In this document: positions 1 through 7,700 of the stretch, one piece after another
Position numbering within the stretch: the first letter of the stretch is position 1
Layout of the letters: every line of letters begins with the position of its first letter
NCBI GenBank assembly: GCA_047639575.1
Contig: JBLIOB010000025.1
Location: forward strand, 1 to 25,526
Direction of reading: 5' to 3'
DNA length: 25,526 nt
Origin: JBLIOB01 sp047639575
GTDB lineage: Bacteria > Bacteroidota > Bacteroidia > Flavobacteriales_D > Parvicellaceae
Position numbers and translations under genes: made by a program
Notes under the pieces: generated by a model
What the model saw: only the letters and a program-made list of their open reading frames with translations
Database searches by the model: none
What the model was told of the DNA's origin: nothing

Positions 1-820
1 CTACACTTATCTTAAACATACCCAGGTTATGCGAAGACACGTATAAATTGTTCTCATCATCACTACTAAGACTCTTAATCAACAAATCTTCCGGGAGTTC
101 GATTTTAAACTCTTCTCCATTACTTATGTTAATTTGAAAAAGACCACTTTGATTGGTACCAACGGCATAATCGTTTCTACCTAAAGATTGGATTGCTTTA
201 GCATTTGTGGTTTCAAAATACCGCTTAGCGAAAAGAAGATTGCTTCCATCTGAATCCAAGTTATAAACCTCTAAACCGTTATTAGTAGCAACTAAAATGT
301 CTTTGTTATCCGTGATCTCAATATCATTGATTAACACGGTTAAAAATTGATCTTTATAGAATTTTTGGACACCTGACTTTATATCTACGCAGAATATCCC
401 ATCATTCTGTGTACTAATCCATATAACCCCTTCTTCATCCTCGGAAATACCCGTAATTATGGAATTAATCTCTTCTTTTAGCTGGTACTTTTTTATAACA
501 TCTCCGTTTAAATAAGAAATTCCACCTTCCTTATGGCCTACCCAAACAATCCCTGAACTACTTCGATATAATGTTGAGACAAAATCTTCAGCTAAGCCAT
601 CTGATGTGTATTTTGTTTCGTAGCTAACACCGTCAAACACGCCTAACCCTTCCCCTGTTCCGACAAGTAAGAACCCTCTAGTATCTTGAACAATAGAATA
701 TATAAATGGATCATTAAGTCCAGCTTCAGCTCCATAAGTTTGAAACTGATAGTATTGTCCCTGCACGGCTAGCGAAGAAATCGAAAAAACTACCAAGAAC
801 AGAAGGCGCGTTTTGCACAT
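1..820 (-). CDS. Secreted Reg_prop (two-component regulator propeller) protein, 3' part beyond window
   Basis: The reading frame starts at ATG 820, directly preceded by an in-frame TGA, and stays open to base 1, so 273 residues of the N-terminal part are visible. A signal peptide of about 22 residues ends at Val-Gln-Gly-Gln. It is followed by propeller blades with the repeating pattern hydrophobic-W/V-G/S-T-x-x-G-L/I-x-x-F: LLVGTGEGLGVFDG, IVWVGHKEGGISYLNGD, VIWISTQNDGIFCVD, ILVATNNGLEVYN, YAVGTNQSGLFQI and LYVSSHNLGMFKI. Such Reg_prop blades form the periplasmic sensor of hybrid histidine kinases and of DNA-binding regulators in Bacteroidota. The output domain lies outside the window, so kinase, LuxR-type regulator and plain propeller cannot be told apart. 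The gene lies 31 bp after the preceding gene on the same strand and is probably its operon partner. Confidence 0.8.
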   Translation of the reverse strand, partial: MCKTRLLFLVVFSISSLAVQGQYYQFQTYGAEAGLNDPFIYSIVQDTRGFLLVGTGEGLGVFDGVSYETKYTSDGLAEDFVSTLYRSSSGIVWVGHKEGGISYLNGDVIKKYQLKEEINSIITGISEDEEGVIWISTQNDGIFCVDIKSGVQKFYKDQFLTVLINDIEITDNKDILVATNNGLEVYNLDSDGSNLLFAKRYFETTNAKAIQSLGRNDYAVGTNQSGLFQINISNGEEFKIELPEDLLIKSLSSDDENNLYVSSHNLGMFKISV

Positions 821-851
821 TCAGCAATGTAATAATAAAGGCTTAGAAATA

Positions 852-1832
852 CTATTTGTTCAGCGGCTTCACGGTAGCGCTCCCCTTAAATTTTGGAACA
901 CCTCCAATCGGAACAGTATAAAATGGCAAGAACTCACCATACTGATTCGTAACATAGAAAACCACATTATTATTTCTAACTTTTTTGGTTATATGTTTCT
1001 GAAAACGAATATCTAACGACTTCCCTTTTTCGGCTGTTTTAATGAAATACTGACTAGTCTGCCATTTATCGTTTCCCGAAACTTTTACAGGATAAGAAAG
1101 GGTCGCAACACTATATATCTTAATTGCACCATCAGCGTCCCAGTCAAAGTTTGACTGCTTAATAGAGATCACTTTACTATCAATGTATGGGTAAATGTGT
1201 GATACTTGTTTGATGTCGTCATGGAGTCTAAACGAATACTCGAATGTAAAGGCATTCCCACCTTCAACGGGCTCGTTTTTTGTTTTACTTGTAGAAAGAA
1301 AGTATTTATACAAATTCCCGTCATTCCCGCTAACACCTTCGCAAACAAGCTTAAATACATATCCAAAATAATCGGAAGAGTACTCACCTTCTGATGGGTT
1401 AAATGGCCCAAATGTGTACCATTTTTGATCATAGGTAGATTCTGATCCAAAAGATTTCGTAAACAATAAATTACCACTTTTAAAATTTCCGGTAGGGCTT
1501 GTTTGCCTAGCTGCTTTCTCTGTTATACAGCCTTTACCTCCATATAATGAAAATTTAGTTTTAGTATTAAAATCACCCGTTTTCTCATCCACACCTCCAC
1601 CAGTATCTGGATCAAATACGCGAATGTAAATTGGTTTTTTAAAGTCTTTGGGAATTGTGAAAAAGAAAACCTGAGCAAAATCGTCATCTCCGTATGAAGT
1701 AGCAGCTTCCTTGCCGAAAGTAACCAGATATGGTATATTTTCTTCTTTGGCCGGAACGGCTTGACCAAAAGCAGCAGCCGAGTACAACACTAATAGCACA
1801 ATTGAGAAAAGGTTTTTCATATAATTTATCAT
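852..1832 (-). CDS. Secreted protein of unknown function in the T9SS surface-protein cassette
   Basis: This 326-residue protein is not a family I can name. It has a clear signal peptide: Met, basic residue, a Leu/Val-rich core, and Ala-Ala-Phe-Gly-Gln near residues 20-24. Either ATG 1832 or the in-frame ATG 1820 (MKNLFS...) could be the start; 1820 gives the more typical signal peptide. The mature part is rich in Tyr, Phe, Lys and Asp and looks all-beta, with blocks such as FTFEYSFRL, KQSNFDWDADG and YVTNQYGEFLPF. Only two Cys are obvious in the mature part, and there is no lipobox. It lies 15 bp after the OmpA-family gene and 31 bp before the propeller gene, inside a run of T9SS-linked genes. 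I infer a periplasmic or surface part in the same assembly, without a known activity. Confidence 0.75.
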   Translation of the reverse strand: MINYMKNLFSIVLLVLYSAAAFGQAVPAKEENIPYLVTFGKEAATSYGDDDFAQVFFFTIPKDFKKPIYIRVFDPDTGGGVDEKTGDFNTKTKFSLYGGKGCITEKAARQTSPTGNFKSGNLLFTKSFGSESTYDQKWYTFGPFNPSEGEYSSDYFGYVFKLVCEGVSGNDGNLYKYFLSTSKTKNEPVEGGNAFTFEYSFRLHDDIKQVSHIYPYIDSKVISIKQSNFDWDADGAIKIYSVATLSYPVKVSGNDKWQTSQYFIKTAEKGKSLDIRFQKHITKKVRNNNVVFYVTNQYGEFLPFYTVPIGGVPKFKGSATVKPLNK

Positions 1833-1847
1833 ACTAATATTATGCCA

Positions 1848-3869
1848 TTATTTATTGAGCAATTTCACTTCAACTTTACGGTAATATTTTAGGACACCAT
1901 CAACATCTCCTTCAACCCCAAGAGCTCCAAAAGCACTAATTTTCATTTTTTGAATTGGAACTCCAGTATACTCTAAATATTTTGCAACTCGATTCGCTCG
2001 CTTCAAACTCAACTCTTTATTGAAAGCTGCTTTCCCTTTTGGATCAGCGTATCCTAAAATCTCCAATTTAGATGAACTTGTTAGCAACTTAGAAAACTGC
2101 TTTAAATTAACTTCATTGTAAGTTGAAATCTCGTCACCTCCAGGAGCAAAGAAGATTAAAACTTCCGTTAAATCATTACTGTTGTAATTTGACTCAAAGG
2201 AAACGACTTTGCTAGTAAATCCTAATTGCTTCATTTCTTTATACAAATGATATAAGGAAGCTACCTTATCAGTTTCCCCAACTGTGTATTGATAAACGCT
2301 GTCTACTGCGTCAAATCGCTCCAGTATAGGGTAATTCACTTTATCAAACATAGGGTCGCTTAAGGCTTTCTTTTTAATCGAATTCAATAATTCTACTGCG
2401 AATCCAAGACTGTCATTCTTTCCAGGGGGCCCCTTATGCTCTTGACCGTAAGTTGAAACAAGGTTCATGGTTGCTTGATCCACAACCACTATGGATCTTT
2501 TTACACATTTAACATTTTTATCCAAATCCAAAACTCCCATACTGATTTCATAAGTGCCTAACTGCTCAAAAGTATAATCGAACTTATGGGCCATTATCGT
2601 TTCATTATTAAACTCCCAATATATCTCAATAGCCTTAGGAGAAAGACCAGCTAGATTTGTTTCAAGCAAAACAGGTGAACTTACTAACACCGTGTCAGGT
2701 CCTTCAATATATGGTCTGTTTTCTACATGAACATCTATAACAACTTGAGATACTTCATAGTATACCTCTTGCGAAAGGGTATCAATGATGCTCAAGGTAG
2801 CCATATAACTTCCAGTATCAGAATAGCAGTAAGAAATAGATAGACCATATCGAACACTACCATCTCCCATGTCCCATTTGAATTTTAAAGGAAGTTCATC
2901 ATCTTCAAGAATATTATTTTCTTGAATTAGAAAGCAATAATTGATCTTAACATCTTCTTCGCAGTTTTCAAGCTTTGGAATAATCTTTTCAAAATGATAG
3001 ATTTCATCTTTACCAGACCTGCTACTTCCAAAATATCCACTAAGCCCATCAGAATTCATAGCAATCCCAAAGTCATCCTCTTCCGAATTAATATCGGCAT
3101 CTAACGATCTTGAAACGCCATACTTAGACTGAGACTCTTTCCAATGTGTCATGAAAATATCCAAACCACCAACTCCGTTGCGTCCATCGCTAGAAAACAT
3201 AAGCCATTCATTATTGTGAAAAGAAGGAAACATTTCATTTCTAATTGAATTCACTGACGGCCCCAGATTCTTCGGTGCTGACCATTGACCATCTTCTTTC
3301 TTAATACACATATATAAATCTGCCTGACCAATTCCACCTGGCATCGTTGAGCTAAATATCAGTATGTTTCCCTCTTCATTTATTGCAGGGTGAGAAACAT
3401 TATATGAGCTCATGTTATAGGCAAACGGAATTGGGTCAGACCAAGTATCGTCAGCATTTTTAGTTGCACTAAAGATTCCTAACGTTCTAGATTTTTTAGT
3501 GTTTGCTACATTGTCTATATCCACATTACGAGAATAATAAACAACGCTTCCACCTTTTGCGAATGAAACAGGGCCATCATTAAAATCAGTTGCAAGCTCA
3601 GGAGAAAATAAGGCACTGGTTAGAGCAGCCTTTTTACCTTCAACTTGCTGATAATATAGATTATACGGCAGTTGTCCATTTTCATCTTTGATGGTCTTTA
3701 TAATTTGGGATCTTTTATTGGACATGAAAACGAGTCCATCGTTAAATTTTATTGGGCAAATATTAGAGACGCCCTTTTCACTTTTCAAAACTTTGGTTAC
3801 TGCATAGCGCTGACTGAAGCTATTAAAAGCAAAAGACATAAATATCAGTATAGTGAAATATCGACTCAA
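1848..3869 (-). CDS. PD40-PKD-OmpA family outer-membrane/peptidoglycan-anchored protein (PorE-like)
   Basis: This is a 673-residue exported protein. The signal peptide covers about residues 1-20 and ends Ser-Phe-Ser-Gln. Residues about 30-295 carry WD40-like (PD40/TolB-type) blades, for example the stretch near 210-240 with MFPSF, LMFSSDGRNGVGGLDIF. Two PKD-type modules follow: 300-385, with KWDMGDG and DTGSYMATLSI, and 386-465, with YWEF and LGTYEISMGVLD. The C-terminal OmpA-like domain spans about 570-673, with Asp609 and Arg624 in GYADPKG and LSLKRA, the positions that contact diaminopimelate in the family. The start must be non-ATG: TTG 3869 gives the signal peptide and overlaps the TGA of the sprF-like gene by two bases, and no in-frame ATG precedes it. 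Known PorE-type proteins tie T9SS parts to peptidoglycan. I infer that this one anchors the neighbouring barrel and surface protein. Confidence 0.88.
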   Translation of the reverse strand: MSRYFTILIFMSFAFNSFSQRYAVTKVLKSEKGVSNICPIKFNDGLVFMSNKRSQIIKTIKDENGQLPYNLYYQQVEGKKAALTSALFSPELATDFNDGPVSFAKGGSVVYYSRNVDIDNVANTKKSRTLGIFSATKNADDTWSDPIPFAYNMSSYNVSHPAINEEGNILIFSSTMPGGIGQADLYMCIKKEDGQWSAPKNLGPSVNSIRNEMFPSFHNNEWLMFSSDGRNGVGGLDIFMTHWKESQSKYGVSRSLDADINSEEDDFGIAMNSDGLSGYFGSSRSGKDEIYHFEKIIPKLENCEEDVKINYCFLIQENNILEDDELPLKFKWDMGDGSVRYGLSISYCYSDTGSYMATLSIIDTLSQEVYYEVSQVVIDVHVENRPYIEGPDTVLVSSPVLLETNLAGLSPKAIEIYWEFNNETIMAHKFDYTFEQLGTYEISMGVLDLDKNVKCVKRSIVVVDQATMNLVSTYGQEHKGPPGKNDSLGFAVELLNSIKKKALSDPMFDKVNYPILERFDAVDSVYQYTVGETDKVASLYHLYKEMKQLGFTSKVVSFESNYNSNDLTEVLIFFAPGGDEISTYNEVNLKQFSKLLTSSSKLEILGYADPKGKAAFNKELSLKRANRVAKYLEYTGVPIQKMKISAFGALGVEGDVDGVLKYYRKVEVKLLNK

Positions 3870-4786
3870 AGTTGTCTTGGACTTTTAGCTTTACTGTTGA
3901 AAATACTACTATAGATCAGCGAAACTTCAACTGATCCAGCTCGGTATTGATAGATTTTACTTGTTGGTATCTCATATTGAGCACCGAAATCAAATTGATC
4001 ATTAATTTTAAACCTGCTTAAAATCAAAACGCCCTCATCCGTTCTATATCCCATTCCAAATGACAACTTCCCTTTCATTTCCGCTACGAAAGTAAGGTCC
4101 ATTTGCGATTTCATAACCGGATTATATTTATATAGTCCACCAAACTTTATGGAAAACTCTTCATTTAAAGTATAATTATAAACTGTTCGGAATAAATAAT
4201 TATAATTTCTGAATCGGTTTTGCAATTCAAACTTGCTAGTATTCGCGTTAAACCGAGTAGTTAAAATCATAGGAATAGATACACCAATTTCCAAGCCATC
4301 ATTTTCATACCTAATGCCAGCACTGAAATTTGGCAAAACTCCTACGGGTGTATCTAACATGAAATTGGCATCTCCTGAGTGGGTAACATTAAGATCTGAA
4401 TAGCGATTTCTTTGAAAAAATAGCCCTCCGCCCATACCAAAAACAATCCTCTGTTTGTTCTTCAGTTTCAATCGATATGCAAAATTGCCCATTACACCTG
4501 TTTCAGATGAAACTCCAATTTTATCTCGATAAAATGTAAAACCAATTCCCATCTTTTCATTTTTCAGAGGAGATTGAATAGAAAAGTTTTGAGTGGTTGG
4601 TGCCCCTTTTATATTAATCCATTGTTTTCTAAATGAAAATTGCCCGGCAACTAAGTCCTTATGTCCAGCACTTGCAGGATTAAGAACCATTTCATTAAAC
4701 ATATACTGCCCAATAATTGGGTACTCTTGAGCCTGCCCTCCTAGGAAGAACAAAACCAATGCCGATATGAATAAGATTCTTTTCAT
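3866..4786 (-). CDS. PorP/SprF family type IX secretion membrane protein
   Basis: This is a 306-residue outer-membrane beta-barrel protein. The signal peptide is MKRILFISALVLFFLGGQAQ-like. The family hallmark follows directly: QYMFNEMVLNPASAGH, then FRKQWINIKGAPTTQNFS and the segment near PLKNEKMGIGF. The rest alternates polar and aromatic residues, as in a barrel, and ends in an aromatic-containing strand. ATG 4786 is the likely start; its A is shared with the TGA of the large upstream gene (TGATG), which suggests coupled translation. A TTG three bases upstream would add one residue. In Flavobacterium, SprF is needed for secretion or anchoring of the adhesin SprB, and such barrels usually sit beside genes for type B C-terminal-domain proteins, exactly as here. 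Its client is therefore probably the adjacent 1619-residue protein. Confidence 0.93.
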   Translation of the reverse strand: MKRILFISALVLFFLGGQAQEYPIIGQYMFNEMVLNPASAGHKDLVAGQFSFRKQWINIKGAPTTQNFSIQSPLKNEKMGIGFTFYRDKIGVSSETGVMGNFAYRLKLKNKQRIVFGMGGGLFFQRNRYSDLNVTHSGDANFMLDTPVGVLPNFSAGIRYENDGLEIGVSIPMILTTRFNANTSKFELQNRFRNYNYLFRTVYNYTLNEEFSIKFGGLYKYNPVMKSQMDLTFVAEMKGKLSFGMGYRTDEGVLILSRFKINDQFDFGAQYEIPTSKIYQYRAGSVEVSLIYSSIFNSKAKSPRQL

Positions 4787-7700
4787 CAATTTTTAATCAC
4801 CACAAACCCGGTCATTTGTCGTGAATCCAATGTCAATTCGTAAAAGTAAGTGTCATCTAATAATTGCTCTCCACTGTGATTTGAACCGCCCCAATCATTA
4901 TTATAACTGCCATTTACGTACACCGTCTTGCCCCATCTATCATAGATTTTTAGATCCTTTTCTAGAAAAAGAGAAAGGCCCGGAATAATGAACGAATCAT
5001 TTAAACCATCTGAATTTGGAGAAATTCCTTGTGGTATAATGAGCTCTAAAAATTCAATGGTTAAAACGTCTGACGAAATTGGACAACTTCCACTTTCGAT
5101 AATCCATTCAATGTCATAAACACCATAACCACTGGCTGTAAATAAGGATGATTCAAAATTGTCATTTCCAAAACTACCAGTACCATTTAAAAGAAACCAG
5201 GAGGAGTTTCCAACGCTTGATTGCAACGCATCAAGATTTGTTTCCAACTGATCCAAAACCAATTGATCCGCCCCAGCATCTGCAAAACCCTGTTCGTCAA
5301 ACCTTATTAAAACTGAATCTGAAACGCTACACTGTGGAGGAGAGACAACATTCCATACGGCATACTGAACACCAAAACCAGGTGTTGTTAGTACGGTACT
5401 TGGATTCGTGGAATCCGCAAAACTGCAAGTTAAAGAACTCCAGAAACCAGGGAAATTTGAACTCCCAACTAAATTATAATTTACCCCGCAAATTGAATCG
5501 TCAAGTCCAGCATTTATTACTGGATCCGCTAGAACCAAAATAGTTTGAACTGAATCTCGAAAGCAAGTTGAATTGCTTACAGTAAAAGTAATAGTAGCCG
5601 TTCCAACACCTGCATTTACTGGGATAAAATTAGACCCTGACACACCTGCACCAGAGAAAGTCCCCAATGTGCTAGTGACTAGCGCTGCTAAATCTATCGT
5701 ATCCGTTAATTCACAAACTTGACTTGGAAGAGAATCCCAATAAGGATAAATTGGCGCCAAAACTTCTACATTAAAAGTACAGGTCGAAATATTTCCTGAT
5801 GCATCTATAGCTTGGTATGTTTGAGCAGTAATCCCAAGTGGAAAAGTATTGCCAGAAGTCAACCCTGAAACATCGGTTTGAGTGATAATTGGAACAACAC
5901 AATTATCAGCACCTACAACTGGAGCATAAGTTATAAGGCTGTCACAAATAATAGTATCAGATGGACATAGAATGGTTGGACTCGAAGTATCAGTAACAAT
6001 TACTTGATAAGAGCAGGTTGAAGAATTCCCGTAATTGTCTAGTGCGTAAAACGTTAAGGTTGAAACACCTACCGGGAATAAAGAATTATCTAACAAGCCC
6101 GATGTCTGGTAAGTAGTATCTATACCACAATTGTCAGAACTAATTGGGTTACCAAAACTAAAGATCGTACCACAACTGTCAACATCATTATCTAAATTGA
6201 CATCTGCAGGACAAGCAAAAACCGGAACCTGATCATCGGTTATAGTAACGGTAAAACTACAGGCCGAGATGTTGCCTGCTGCATCCGTTACCTGAAACGA
6301 GTTTAATGTAACGCCTATTGGAAAAAAGGTTCCTGAGCCTTGACCTGACGTCTGAGTTATCGTAGTTCCTGAGCAATTATCAGAAGCAACTAATGCAGGG
6401 AAAGTAACAATTGCACCACAAGAATCTGTGTCATTTAACTGAAACACGTTAAACGGACAAGCAATTGTAGGGCTCTGTGTGTCGTTTACCGTAACAGTGA
6501 AGTTGCACGAATCCTCGTTACCTGCAGCATCGGTTACAATAAATTTATTTAACGTTATTCCTTGTGGAAAAACAGACCCACTCGGAATTCCTTCTGATTG
6601 AACAACGATATATCCAGGGCAGTTATCTGCACCAATTGGAGTAACATATGTAACAACAGCATTACAAGAATCTAGATCATTGCCCTGCGTAATATTACCT
6701 GGGCAAATGAGTGTTGGTAATTCAGAATCCGTAACGTCAACATTAAATGAGCAGGAACTGGTGTTTCCAGAAGCATCTGTAGTTTCAAAAGTATTAATAG
6801 TTGTACCTAAAGGAAAAACGGAACCACTCGATAGTCCAGCAATTTGAGCAGTTGCCATTCCCGGACAATTATCAGCTCCGACAGGATCAACATATGTTAC
6901 AGCAGCACCACATGCTCCTATATCGTTAACTATAGAAACATTTGAAGGACAAGACATAGAAGGCATTTCAGTATCATTAACAAGCACACTAAACGAACAA
7001 AAAGTAGAGTTACCGGCAGCATCAGTAACGATAAAAGTATTAATCGTTGTCCCAACGGGAAACGCTGAGCCACTTGGCATTCCTGTAGATTGAGATGTTA
7101 ACGAACCTGGACAATTATCAGTTCCTGTAGGAGCTAGGTAGGTGACTACGGCAGAGCATAAGCCAGCGTCATTTGAAATAGTTAAATTTGAAGGACATAC
7201 AATTGCAGGACTTTCAGTATCGGTGATCGTTACGTTAAATGAGCAGGCAGCAGAATTTCCAGCTGCATCAGTAACTAAAAATGTATTTAAAGTAGTTCCA
7301 ATCGGAAAAGTTGATCCACTTGATAAACCAGCTGTCTGGGTCGTAATTGAACCAGGACAATTATCGGTCCCTACTGGCACACTATACGCAACTGAAGCTC
7401 CACAAACACCAATATCATTCCCTTGCACAACGTTAGCAGGACAAGCGATTGCAGGGTTTTCTGTGTCTGAAATTGTGACATTGAAAGAACAGGTAACTGT
7501 ATTTCCAGAGGCATCAGTCACCAAAAAGGTGTTAACAGTAATCCCTACTGGAAAAGTTGAACCACTTGCCAACCCTGCTGTCTGAGTAGTAACAGGGGAT
7601 GCGCAATTATCAGTTCCTATGGGAGACGCGTATGTAACAACCGAACCACACAATCCTAAGCCATTGTTTTGAGTAACATTACTAGGACAAGCAATTACCG

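Noticed and set aside
5148..5543. Plus-strand open frame of 131 codons
   Set aside because: It lies opposite the C-terminal third of the giant surface protein, is rich in Gln/His/Pro/Leu as expected of an antisense reading, and has no recognisable feature.
7142..7585. Long plus-strand open frame of 147 codons opposite the HYR repeats
   Set aside because: It is the antisense of two repeat units and repeats with them; composition mirrors the HYR codons, and there is no start signal or known domain.
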